Source of the DNA: Reyranella massiliensis 521
GTDB lineage: Bacteria; Pseudomonadota; Alphaproteobacteria; Reyranellales; Reyranellaceae
Reading direction: 5' to 3'
Length of the DNA stretch: 64,000 bases
Assembly: GCF_000312425.1 (NCBI RefSeq)
Contig: NZ_HE997181.1
Coordinates: 2,332,260 to 2,396,259 of the forward strand
Translations under genes and position numbers: made by a program
Part shown: in pieces, positions 25,505-33,512 of the stretch
Numbering within the stretch: the first letter of the stretch is position 1
Layout of the letters: each line of letters opens with the position of its first letter
Notes under the pieces: generated by a model
The model's input: only the letters and a program-made list of their open reading frames with translations
Database searches by the model: none
Told to the model about the DNA's origin: nothing

Positions 25505-26806
25505 TCAGTTCACCATCGCCTGATAGACGAGATCGCGCATCAGGTAGCGATAGCGCAGTCGGGCCTGCGGCGACTGCATCATGAACACGACGTACATCCG
25601 CTCTCGCGGGTCGTGCCAGAAATAGGTGCCGTAGGCGCCGCCCCAATAGTAGTCGTTGGGCGAACCCGGCAGAGGGTTGACGCCCTGCACGTTGCGCACG
25701 GCGAATCCCAGCCCAAAACCCTGTCCCATGGAAGCGCTGGGCTCCAGCGCCTCGAAGCGGAACATGTCCGCGCCCATCTTGATGCTGGGCGGCAGCGCGT
25801 CAGCCGTCATCAGATCGATGGTCTTGCGCGACACCAACCGCACGCCATCGAGCTGGCCACCATTGGCGAACATCTGGAGGAAGCGCGCATAGTCGGCCGC
25901 CGTCGAGACCATGCCACCGCCGCCCGAGCGCCAGGTGAACTTCTCGGTGACATCGGGGATCAACGGCATCTCGTTCTTCGGCCCTTCCTTCATCGGTTTA
26001 GCGCCCCGCGCCTTCTTGTCGGCCGAAGCCTCGAAGCCGGTATCCCCCATCTTGAGCGGCTTGGTGATGCGCTCCTCGATGAACTTGTCGAGCGGCATTC
26101 CCGAGGCGACCTCGACGACACGACCCAGCACGTCGGTCGACATGGAATATTCCCAGGTCGTGCCCGGCTGATAGAGCAGCGCCAGCTTGGCGAGCTTGTC
26201 GGCCATCTCGGCATTGGTCTGCTTGCGGTCGTTCACCTTCATGTCGAGATAGGACTGCTTGATCGGATTGGCGCCGGCCGCGCCGTAGGTCAGACCCGAG
26301 GTATGGCGCATCAGATCGTGCACTGTCATCGGCCGGAACTGCGGTTCCAGCACCTGCTCGACCGTCCCGTCGGCGTTCTTCTTCTGGACGGCGACCTTTG
26401 TCTCGGCGAAGGCCGGAATGTACATCGACACCTTGTCGGCCAGGGTGAGCTTGCCCTCTTCCATCAGCATCATCGCCGCGAGCGTCACGATCGGCTTGGT
26501 CATCGAAGCGATGCGGAAGATCGTGTCGTTGGTCATCGCCACCTTGGCGTCCTTGTCGCGGAAGCCATAGGACTCGAACAGCACGATCTTGCCATTGCGC
26601 GCGATCAGCACGACGGCGCCCGGCAGCTCGTTGTTCTTTACGCCCTCGTTCAGCCGGTCACTGAGCCGCTTCAGCCGGGTCGACAGAAAGCCCACCTCTT
26701 CCGGCGACTGAACCTTGGGAATCCCCTGTGCGTCGGCTGGCAATGCCGCGCCAAAGACCAAAGGAATGGCAACGGCCGCAGCAGCAGCCACGCGAAACAA
26801 CGTCAT
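25505..26806 (-). CDS. exported serine hydrolase, class C beta-lactamase fold
   Basis: A 433-residue protein with a Sec signal peptide (cleavage after ALPADA). The catalytic SxxK motif is SMTK, with the family tyrosine motif near YSMSTD. The penicillin-recognising serine-hydrolase fold includes esterases, D-aminopeptidases and EstB-like enzymes besides AmpC. Sequence alone does not support antibiotic resistance. GGGAGGAGAG precedes the ATG at 26806. A second, unrelated-looking member lies at 30668-31711. Confidence 0.88.
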   Translation of the reverse strand: MTLFRVAAAAAVAIPLVFGAALPADAQGIPKVQSPEEVGFLSTRLKRLSDRLNEGVKNNELPGAVVLIARNGKIVLFESYGFRDKDAKVAMTNDTIFRIASMTKPIVTLAAMMLMEEGKLTLADKVSMYIPAFAETKVAVQKKNADGTVEQVLEPQFRPMTVHDLMRHTSGLTYGAAGANPIKQSYLDMKVNDRKQTNAEMADKLAKLALLYQPGTTWEYSMSTDVLGRVVEVASGMPLDKFIEERITKPLKMGDTGFEASADKKARGAKPMKEGPKNEMPLIPDVTEKFTWRSGGGGMVSTAADYARFLQMFANGGQLDGVRLVSRKTIDLMTADALPPSIKMGADMFRFEALEPSASMGQGFGLGFAVRNVQGVNPLPGSPNDYYWGGAYGTYFWHDPRERMYVVFMMQSPQARLRYRYLMRDLVYQAMVN

Positions 26807-26840
26807 ACGCTCTCCTCCCGGACATTCTTCCATCAAAGCA

Positions 26841-26868
26841 AAACGCCCCCGCTTGCGCGAGGGCGTTT
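26841..26868 (-). terminator. rho-independent terminator of the cyclase-family gene
   Basis: A 12-bp stem (AAACGCCCTCGC / GCGGGGGCGTTT on the minus strand) with a GCAA tetraloop, followed by TGCTTTG. One position is a G-U wobble as minus-strand RNA but a C-A mismatch as plus-strand RNA, so it favours minus-strand transcripts. It begins 19 bp after the stop of the cyclase-family gene. Confidence 0.75.
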
Positions 26869-26887
26869 CTCCTGACCGTTTCGATGA

Positions 26888-27970
26888 TCACGTCACCGCA
26901 ATCGGACCGCCGTTCGACCCCGTCGCGCCCTTGATGGGGGCAGGCGAAAAGATATAGGCGAACTGGTACTTGCGATCGGCGATCAGCGCCGTGAAGTCCA
27001 GGTTTTCGTGGTTGAAGATGCCGTTCTTGCAGATCAGCTCGGCATGCACCGCGAAGGCCAGGTCCTTGTTCGGGTTAGGCACGACCTCGGTTGCCCATTG
27101 GTCCGCGCCGGTCAGGCTTACGCCCTTGTCGACGCACCATTTGGCCACTTCGAGGCCGATGCCGGGTTCGCCGCTGTTGAATTTGTCGTTGTTCTTGAGC
27201 CAGAGCTTGCCCCAGCCGGTATTGAAGAAGACAGCATCGCCTTCCTTGATATCGGCTTCCTGCATGTTCTGTTTCTGCAGCGCGGCGCGCAGGTCGGCGA
27301 CGGTGATCTCCTGACCGGCCTCCATCATGTTGCCCTTCACGGCTTCGACATCGAACAGATGGCCGCGGGTAAAGAACGGCTTCACGTGTTCGATGCCGAG
27401 CTTGGTGAGGCCATAGGCCGTCGCCATCTCCTGCTCGGTGATGCCGTTGTAGTAACGCATCTCGTTTTTGTCGCCGTCCTTGCCCATCTGGATGCCGATG
27501 TGCCCAAGACCGTCGAACTGCGTGCCGGTCTGGCCGATTTCGGTGGCGAGATATTCATCGTGATAGACGAGCTTGTTGGCGCCGAACGGACCGCCTGTGG
27601 GCGACCCGGGAATGCGCATCGTAAAGGCGCGCTCGCCGAACTTGGGCATGCCCGACTCGTACATGCGGCCGATACGGTAGACTTTGCCGTCCTTGATCAG
27701 CTTCACCGTGTCGAGGACCTTGGCCGGCGTCATATGGTTGGAGGCGCCGGCCTGGTCGTCCTTGCCCCATTTGGGATGCGGCCACCACGGTTTGTCCGAA
27801 AGCGCCGGCGCCTGCGCCACCTGCTGGGCATGTGCGGCACCCGCGACCAGCGCGCCGGCTGCGACCGCGCCACCAACCAGCCCGGCGGTGAGGAACGCCC
27901 GGCGGTCGTCGTCGACCTCCTGCGCCGACGATTTGAGTCCTTCCTTGTCCTTCAGATATCTAGAATCCAT
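26888..27970 (-). CDS. exported cyclase family protein (kynurenine formamidase-like fold)
   Basis: A 360-residue protein of the PF04199 cyclase family (metal-dependent hydrolases such as kynurenine formamidase and isatin hydrolase). It has a twin-arginine-like signal with DRRAFLTAG, then a hydrophobic stretch ending AHAQ. The metal motif, usually HxGTHxDxPxH, reads GQTGTQFDGLGH here, so a histidine is replaced by glutamine while the aspartate and last histidine remain. It may use a modified metal site. It is divergent from a COG0523 metallochaperone gene, which could supply its metal. The substrate is unknown. Confidence 0.83.
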   Translation of the reverse strand: MDSRYLKDKEGLKSSAQEVDDDRRAFLTAGLVGGAVAAGALVAGAAHAQQVAQAPALSDKPWWPHPKWGKDDQAGASNHMTPAKVLDTVKLIKDGKVYRIGRMYESGMPKFGERAFTMRIPGSPTGGPFGANKLVYHDEYLATEIGQTGTQFDGLGHIGIQMGKDGDKNEMRYYNGITEQEMATAYGLTKLGIEHVKPFFTRGHLFDVEAVKGNMMEAGQEITVADLRAALQKQNMQEADIKEGDAVFFNTGWGKLWLKNNDKFNSGEPGIGLEVAKWCVDKGVSLTGADQWATEVVPNPNKDLAFAVHAELICKNGIFNHENLDFTALIADRKYQFAYIFSPAPIKGATGSNGGPIAVT

Positions 27971-28044
27971 GGACGCCCCTCCTTTTATTGATTGATGCCC
28001 GAAGCGTCGTGCCGTCTCATTGGAGCGTCAAGAAGAACCGGCAT

Positions 28045-28061
28045 TTGTTATCTTGTTACAT
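28045..28061. promoter_or_regulatory. candidate Zur box upstream of the COG0523 gene
   Basis: TTGTTATCTTGTTACAT matches the general Zur operator pattern ATGTTATAnTATAACAT at most positions, with the outer half-site bases kept. It lies 38 bp before the GTPase start, where a repressor site would be expected. Zur control of COG0523 genes is well known in other bacteria. This instance is inferred by eye. Confidence 0.4.
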
Positions 28062-28098
28062 ATGCATTCCCGAATGTGTCACCCGGCGAGGCGGCCCC

Positions 28099-29154
28099 AT
28101 GAGTCTGTTTGATCGCGACAAGTCGGCCGAGCGACTACCAGTGGCCTTGATTACCGGCTTCCTCGGTAGCGGCAAGACCACTCTGCTCAACCGCGTCCTG
28201 GGCGACAGCCGCATGGCCCGCAGTCTGGTTCTGGTGAACGAGTTCGGCGAGGTCGGTCTCGATCATCTGTTCATGGAGCAGGTCGGCGGCGACATGGTCC
28301 TTCTGCAATCGGGATGCGTGTGCTGCACCATTCAGGGCGATCTCGACCGCACCTTGCGCGACATCGCCAGACGCCGCGCCGCCGCTGAAACCCCTCCCTT
28401 CGATCGCGTGCTGCTGGAGACGACCGGCCTCGCCGATCCCGCGCCCATTCTGCAACTGCTACTCAATCACCCGATGATCAGTCACGACTACCGCCTCGAC
28501 GGTGTGGTCACCACGGTCGATGCCGTGAACGGGACGCGACAGCTCGATGAACATACGGAAGCGGTGAAGCAAGCCGCCGTCGCCGACCGCCTTCTGATCA
28601 GCAAGACCGACATCGCCGACATCGCCTCCAGCTCCCGGTTGCGGGCCCGCCTGGAGGAGCTCAATCCGGGCGCCGCGCTCTATGAGATCGTCCAGGGCGA
28701 CATCGACCCTGCGCTGCTGTTCGACTCAGGTCCGTTCGATCCAGCCGGCAAGGGCGACAAGGTTCAGGCCTGGCTCAATGCCGAGGCTCACGATCATGCG
28801 CATCGCCACGGCGACCACGAGCCCCATCACCATGATCGCTCGCGACACAACGAGCATATCGGCTCGTTCTGCCTCACATTCGAGGAACCGCTCGACTGGG
28901 ATTTCTTCAATCGCTGGCTGATGGCGGTGCGCGCCTCCTGGGGCGACCGGCTGCTCAGGGTCAAGGGCGTCCTAAACGTCGCCGGTGAGAGCCAGCCGCT
29001 GGTGATCCATGGGGTGCATCGGACCTTCCATCCGCCCACCCTGCTCGCGCGCTGGCCCGACACCGACCGCCGATCGCGCCTGGTATTCATCACCCGCGAC
29101 CTCGATCGCGCCAGCGTCGAGGAAAGCTGGAAGCAGATGATGGAAGAGGTCTGA
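28099..29154 (+). CDS. COG0523 family GTPase / zinc metallochaperone (CobW-like)
   Basis: A 351-residue G3E GTPase. Walker A GFLGSGKTT lies at residues 20-28, the metal-binding CxCC motif (C73-V-C75-C76) follows, and SKTD near residue 172 is the guanine-specificity motif. A histidine-rich loop around residues 233-256 (HDHAHRHGDHEPHHHD) is typical of zinc-linked members. A C-terminal CobW_C domain follows. Such proteins (ZNG1/YeiR type) deliver zinc to client enzymes when it is scarce. The frame is open 37 codons upstream, but the ATG at 28099 is the family start. The divergent cyclase-family gene is a possible client. Confidence 0.9.
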   Translation: MSLFDRDKSAERLPVALITGFLGSGKTTLLNRVLGDSRMARSLVLVNEFGEVGLDHLFMEQVGGDMVLLQSGCVCCTIQGDLDRTLRDIARRRAAAETPPFDRVLLETTGLADPAPILQLLLNHPMISHDYRLDGVVTTVDAVNGTRQLDEHTEAVKQAAVADRLLISKTDIADIASSSRLRARLEELNPGAALYEIVQGDIDPALLFDSGPFDPAGKGDKVQAWLNAEAHDHAHRHGDHEPHHHDRSRHNEHIGSFCLTFEEPLDWDFFNRWLMAVRASWGDRLLRVKGVLNVAGESQPLVIHGVHRTFHPPTLLARWPDTDRRSRLVFITRDLDRASVEESWKQMMEEV

Positions 29155-29172
29155 CACTCCGTCTTCTGGCGA

Positions 29173-29196
29173 CCGCCGCTAAGAAAGCACCGGCGG
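29173..29196. terminator. hairpin between convergent genes
   Basis: CCGCC/GGCGG forms an outer stem and GCT/AGC an inner stem with a three-base bulge. It lies in the 61-bp gap between the stop codons of the GTPase and the GST. There is no T-run, so it could only be a weak or Rho-assisted terminator. Confidence 0.25.
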
Positions 29197-29215
29197 CCGC
29201 CTGATTGTCGACGCC

Positions 29216-29842
29216 TCAGGCCGCGTCCTGCTTGGGCAGTGCGTCCTCGTACGTCTTGAAGCCCGGCAGCTTCTCGACCCTCGCCATCCACGCCTTGATG
29301 TTGCTGTAGGGACCGAGGTCGATACCGCCTTCGCCGGCATAGGCGACGTCGCCATAGACCGCTACGTCGGCGATGGTCGCCTCGTTGCCGACCAGGAACG
29401 ACGAGCTGGCGAGCGCGCCGTCCAGCACCTTCAGCGCGTCGTTCGCGAGCCCCGTGTAGAGTTGGTAGACACTGTCGTCGGCCTTCATGAAACCGCGCTT
29501 GATGGCCCGAGCACGATAGACGTTGGGCGCCAGCCGGTCATATTCCCAAAACAGCCACTCGCGAACCCGCGCCTTCTCCTCGGCGGTCTTGCCGCCCATC
29601 TTGCCGAACTTGTCGGCGAGATAGAGCAGGATCGAGCCGGACTGGCAGAGCTTGAGGTCGCCGTCGACCAGCGCCGGCACCTGGCCAAAGCGATTGATGG
29701 CAAGATAATCCGGCTGCTTGTGCGCCCCGGCGCGCAGGTCGACATGCTTGTAGGCAAAGGGCTGGCCCATCAGCGACAGCGCCAGCCCTGCCTTGTAGGT
29801 CGGACCGCTCAACCAGATGCCGTAAAGAGTAATCTTGGACAT
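29216..29842 (-). CDS. glutathione S-transferase family protein
   Basis: A 208-residue GST. The thioredoxin-like domain starts ITLYGIWLSGPTYKAGLALSL and holds NRFGQVPALVDGDLKLCQSGSIL for glutathione binding. The helical domain holds TIADVAVYGDVAYAGEGG. It is not of the Nu class seen elsewhere in the window. GGGAGAAGC precedes the ATG at 29842. It lies 68 bp from the divergent glyoxalase-like gene. The substrate is unknown. Confidence 0.9.
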   Translation of the reverse strand: MSKITLYGIWLSGPTYKAGLALSLMGQPFAYKHVDLRAGAHKQPDYLAINRFGQVPALVDGDLKLCQSGSILLYLADKFGKMGGKTAEEKARVREWLFWEYDRLAPNVYRARAIKRGFMKADDSVYQLYTGLANDALKVLDGALASSSFLVGNEATIADVAVYGDVAYAGEGGIDLGPYSNIKAWMARVEKLPGFKTYEDALPKQDAA

Positions 29843-29910
29843 TGCTTCTCCCTTGAAGGAGCCGAAGCATCGCACTTGAGCGCGGACTGGTTAAGCCTGT
29901 ATGAGCGGGC

Positions 29911-30663
29911 ATGACAATCTCGGCGCGCGATATCGACCACCTCTCCCTGACCCTTTCCGATCCCGAAGGGGCGGCCCTGAAGTTGACCCAGCTCGGCTTC
30001 AATCTCACTCCCGAGGGCGTGGAGCCGCGCTGCATCTGCTTCCAGCCGGATCGCGACGACATTCCGAACTATATCGAGCTGCTGCAGGGCGATCCGGACG
30101 TCATCGCACTGGCAATGAATGTTGCCGAGCTCGAAGGCGAGGAGCGCACGCACGCGTGGGAAACCGAAGACGGCTTCGAGGTCGATGCCGGTGTCGTGGT
30201 TGGCGAAAGCGACGGACCGCTCCCCTGGTTTCCGGTCAAACACGAAACGCCGGATGCCTTCATGGAGCCGGAATGGATCGTCCACCCCAACGGGGCACTG
30301 GGCATGATGGCAATTCACGCCGTCGCCGAGAATCCAAGGGAGACGGCGAAGGCGCTCAAGGCGGGCTACGGCGGAAATCTCGAGGAGATTTTCGACGGCT
30401 GCATGCTGCTGAAGACCGGCTCGGTGGAACTGCTGATCTGGTCGCCGCTCGCCTACCAGCTCGAATACAAGGCGCTGGAGGTCATGGCCCCCGGCGACCT
30501 GCCCGCGATCGTCGGCGCCGCCGTCGCCATCGAGCGCTCGCGCCCGCTGCAGGCCCTGCTGCGCGCCAACAACGTGCCCTTCGCCTTGACCGAAGGCGAC
30601 CGCGTGCTGGTGGCGCCGGAGCAAACCGGCGGCCTGATGATCGAGTTCATGCCGCAGAACTGA
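29911..30663 (+). CDS. VOC / glyoxalase-like domain protein
   Basis: A 250-residue protein that starts ARDIDHLSLTLSDPEGAALK and continues LTQLGFNLTPEG and NYIELLQGD, the opening of a vicinal-oxygen-chelate (glyoxalase-like) domain. A second half, with repeats of the fold and VELLIWSP, follows. Members bind a divalent metal and act on small electrophiles or dihydroxy compounds. The lack of a clear start signal leaves the first codons uncertain. It converges on the serine hydrolase gene with 4 bp between stops. Confidence 0.78.
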   Translation: MTISARDIDHLSLTLSDPEGAALKLTQLGFNLTPEGVEPRCICFQPDRDDIPNYIELLQGDPDVIALAMNVAELEGEERTHAWETEDGFEVDAGVVVGESDGPLPWFPVKHETPDAFMEPEWIVHPNGALGMMAIHAVAENPRETAKALKAGYGGNLEEIFDGCMLLKTGSVELLIWSPLAYQLEYKALEVMAPGDLPAIVGAAVAIERSRPLQALLRANNVPFALTEGDRVLVAPEQTGGLMIEFMPQN

Positions 30664-30667
30664 GCGG

Positions 30668-31711
30668 CTAACCGAGGGCCGGCACCACCAAATCCGTCAG
30701 CAGCCGGTTGGCAATCATCCCCTGCTCCATGTGGGGCCGGCGGTAATTGCCGAAATGCATGACGACGACTAGACCGAGCGCGGGGACAAGCTCAAGGCGC
30801 TGACCGCCCCATCCGATGCCGCTGATCCGCGGCTCGGTTCTCCGCGGCGTGCCGACGGGAAGGTCGCCGACATACCAGTGCCAACCATAGCGCCGCGGGC
30901 CTTCGATGGAGACAGCCGCTGTCGTCGATCTCTGAAGCCAGTCGGCCGGTACGATCCGTCTGCCCTGCCAGACACCATTCGCCAGCACCATCCGGCCAAC
31001 GCACATCAGGTCGCGAGGCCGCATGCGCAAGCCGGATGCCGCAGCTGGCTCGCCTTTGAGGCCGTTGGACCATTCGGTCGGTCCCAGCCCCATCGGGTCG
31101 AATAGCGCGCGGCGGGCATAATCCGGCAGCGTTTCACCCGTTCCCTTGACGATCAGGCGCCCCAGCAGCGTCGTGGCGCCGCCGTTGTAGGTCCATTTCA
31201 CACCGGGCTCGCCCACGATCGGCCGATCGAGCACGAAGCGATAGCGATCGGTCGACAGCTCCATGGCGATCTCGCTGTTGCGGGGATCGCCGTAGGGGAT
31301 CGTCAGTTCGTCCCATTCGGTGCCCAACGTCATGCTGAGCACATGGGCCACCGTCAGACGGTCGCGCCCGCGCCCGCGCGCCAGATCGCCATACTCGGGA
31401 AACTGCTCATAGAGCTTGGCTTCCGGCGGCGGCACCTTTCCTTCGGCGAGCGCGATGCCATAGAGCATGCCGACGATACTCTTGCTCACCGAGCGCAGAT
31501 CGTGCAGCACGTCCGGGCCGAACGTGACTTCGCCAAGGGTCTGCCCCCAGCACTCGTCTTCGCCGGTGCCATAGTGCTCGAACAGCATCTTGTCGCCCCG
31601 CGCGACCAGAAGCGCGTGTAGCCCGGACACACGACCGCTCCGCTGCAACTCGGCCAACTGTCCGGCGAAGTCGCCGTCGACCGAATCGGCCTGATCCGTT
31701 CCCGAAGTCAT
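30668..31711 (-). CDS. serine hydrolase, class C beta-lactamase fold
   Basis: A 347-residue protein of the same superfamily as the gene at 25505-26806, but without a signal peptide. SVSK (in LHDLRSVSKSIVGML) is the SxxK catalytic motif and YNGG is the tyrosine-containing motif. It is probably a cytoplasmic esterase or amidase. GGGAGCTG lies before the ATG at 31711, while the upstream open frame looks non-coding. The FCD-type GntR regulator is encoded 52 bp upstream on the same strand. Confidence 0.85.
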   Translation of the reverse strand: MTSGTDQADSVDGDFAGQLAELQRSGRVSGLHALLVARGDKMLFEHYGTGEDECWGQTLGEVTFGPDVLHDLRSVSKSIVGMLYGIALAEGKVPPPEAKLYEQFPEYGDLARGRGRDRLTVAHVLSMTLGTEWDELTIPYGDPRNSEIAMELSTDRYRFVLDRPIVGEPGVKWTYNGGATTLLGRLIVKGTGETLPDYARRALFDPMGLGPTEWSNGLKGEPAAASGLRMRPRDLMCVGRMVLANGVWQGRRIVPADWLQRSTTAAVSIEGPRRYGWHWYVGDLPVGTPRRTEPRISGIGWGGQRLELVPALGLVVVMHFGNYRRPHMEQGMIANRLLTDLVVPALG

Positions 31712-31763
31712 AGGTGCAGCTCCCGTGCTGAACGTCGAATGAGGGCGACCGGACGGCAGTCTG

Positions 31764-32588
31764 TCATCGCGGCTTCTCCTTGCTGGCGGCACGGCGCTGC
31801 GGCGAGACCCTTGTCCGCATCTCCGAATCAAGGACGAAACGTCGTCGCACAGCGGGCTTGAGCTTAAGAACGTGCCGCTCGACCTCGTCGATGTGTTCGA
31901 CCATGAGCTTGCGCACGCGCCCGGCGTCGCCCTGTCGTGCTGCCGCCAGCAAGCGCCTGTGAGCCGCCACATTGGCAGCGCCGAATTTTGGCCCTGCCAC
32001 GTGGTCCGGCTGCTCCAGCGCTACCGAATGGCTCAGCAGATGGTTGATCACCTGACACATGAAGCGAAGCAGGACGTTGGGATTGGCGTTGGCCAGGACG
32101 TCGTGGAAATGCAGATCTTCCTGCCGCTGGGCCAAGGCTTCCTGTGGATCGGTCGAATGCGGAGCACAGAAGGCGATGCTTCCCTCCAAAGCCGCAAAAT
32201 GCTTCTCCGTCAGGTGCGGCACGGCACCGGCCGCCAGCTCCGGCTCAAGCAATCGGCGCACGGCATAGATTTGGGCAACGTCAAGTTTTCGAAAGAAAAG
32301 GTAATTCTGCAGAAGTTGCAAAGCCTTATCGAGCGGCACTTCGCCAATCTTGGCGCCGCCCAAAGGCCCGGTGCTTACGGTGACAAGACCTTGCACTTCC
32401 AACGACTTCAAGGCTTCGCGCGCCGTGCCTTTGCTGACGCCGAACAGCGCCTGCAACTCGTCTTCCTTGGGCAACCTGTCGCCGGGCCCAAGGCGGCGCT
32501 CGACGATCCAGCGTTTGATTTCCTCCACCATGAGGTCGCCGCGTTTGGGCGCGCGGAAAACAGACGTCCGAAGCATTCTCGTATTCAT
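31764..32588 (-). CDS. GntR family transcriptional regulator, FadR/FCD subfamily
   Basis: A 274-residue regulator. It carries an N-terminal winged helix (LPKEDELQALFGVSKGTAREALKSL) and a C-terminal FCD domain with metal-ligand-type residues around HFHDVLANAN and VAAHRRLLAAARQGD. The start is ambiguous: ATG at 32588 or at 32576, and neither has a strong ribosome-binding site. It sits between the lactonase-like gene upstream and the serine hydrolase gene downstream, all on the minus strand, which suggests one catabolic unit under its control. Confidence 0.88.
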   Translation of the reverse strand: MNTRMLRTSVFRAPKRGDLMVEEIKRWIVERRLGPGDRLPKEDELQALFGVSKGTAREALKSLEVQGLVTVSTGPLGGAKIGEVPLDKALQLLQNYLFFRKLDVAQIYAVRRLLEPELAAGAVPHLTEKHFAALEGSIAFCAPHSTDPQEALAQRQEDLHFHDVLANANPNVLLRFMCQVINHLLSHSVALEQPDHVAGPKFGAANVAAHRRLLAAARQGDAGRVRKLMVEHIDEVERHVLKLKPAVRRRFVLDSEMRTRVSPQRRAASKEKPR

Positions 32589-32616
32589 TATGATAAATTG
32601 AAAATAGTCCAGTGCC

Positions 32617-33384
32617 TCAAAAAGCCGGCACCGGTGCCTGCGGTACATCTTTCCAGAAATCCGGGTCGTGGCCGAAGAAGAGTCTGGCCCCGCTCTTCTC
32701 CATAGCCTCCAGGCGGTCGAGCGAGGCCAGCATCTGTTCGCGGTCCCAGACGAAGCGCGGCAGCCGGCGTTCGCGCAGGGTGCGGCAGAAATAACAGGCG
32801 TCGCCGGTGATCACGACCTCGCCGGCCTCGGTCCGTACCTTCAGCGATTGATGGCCGGGCGTATGTCCGTAGGTCGGCAGGCAGACCACGCTGCCGTCGC
32901 CGAACAGGTCATGCTCGCCGTCCACCTGCATCACCTTGTGGCCATGATCGAAGTCGGCGCGAAGGAAGCCGACCTTGGCCGCGGTCTCGGGATCCTGCGC
33001 CGCCTGCCACTCGCGCTTCTGCACCACCATCGTGGCGTTGGGCACCAGTTCGTTGCCGCCGGCATGGTCGAAGTGAAGATGCGAGTTGACGATGAAGTCG
33101 ATCTTGCCGGGATCGCGATCGATCGCCTCGAGGCGTGATTTCACGTCGTCCTGCGGGCCATACTGCTCGAAGCTGAAGATGCGTGCCACCCGCTCGCCGA
33201 GGCGCCCTGCCGCATCGTCGCGGCACTGCGGATGCATCCCCGTGTCGAACAGCGCGCGGCCCTTGGGGTGTTCGATCAGATAGGACGGGATCGGCAGGGC
33301 AACCTGGCCGTCCTCGCCCTCGATCATATCCTTGAGGCGACCGACCAGGCGGCCGCAGGTCATGGCGTAGAGCTTTGCCGTCAT
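32617..33384 (-). CDS. metallo-beta-lactamase-fold hydrolase, N-acyl homoserine lactonase-like
   Basis: A 255-residue MBL-fold enzyme. SHLHFDHAGG (H102-H107) is the dizinc motif HxHxDH, followed by YGHTPGH and GDACYF for the remaining ligands. The segment ALFDTGMHPQC and the overall layout match the AiiA/AttM branch that opens lactone rings (acyl-homoserine lactones or gamma-butyrolactone). AttM-type enzymes are often controlled by regulators encoded next to them, as the FCD protein may do here. The ring substrate cannot be read from sequence. GGGGAGGA precedes two tandem ATGs (33387 and 33384). Confidence 0.85.
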   Translation of the reverse strand: MTAKLYAMTCGRLVGRLKDMIEGEDGQVALPIPSYLIEHPKGRALFDTGMHPQCRDDAAGRLGERVARIFSFEQYGPQDDVKSRLEAIDRDPGKIDFIVNSHLHFDHAGGNELVPNATMVVQKREWQAAQDPETAAKVGFLRADFDHGHKVMQVDGEHDLFGDGSVVCLPTYGHTPGHQSLKVRTEAGEVVITGDACYFCRTLRERRLPRFVWDREQMLASLDRLEAMEKSGARLFFGHDPDFWKDVPQAPVPAF

Positions 33385-33512
33385 CATTCCTCCCCTGTCG
33401 CGCATTGGCGACGCCGGCACGGGCCTCTCCGCCGGCGCGCAGGATGCAACCCTGCCATGGCGGTTGCGTTCTCGAAAGACGATCGAGACGTCGCGAACGC
33501 GGGGATCCAGCC

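Noticed and set aside
25505..26806. Class C beta-lactamase as an antibiotic-resistance gene
   Set aside because: The SxxK and tyrosine motifs only place it in the broad serine-hydrolase superfamily; nothing points to AmpC-type activity.
32617..33384. Quorum-quenching enzyme with a defined acyl-homoserine lactone substrate
   Set aside because: The fold and motifs fit the lactonase branch, but relatives act on several lactones and there is no quorum-sensing gene in the window.
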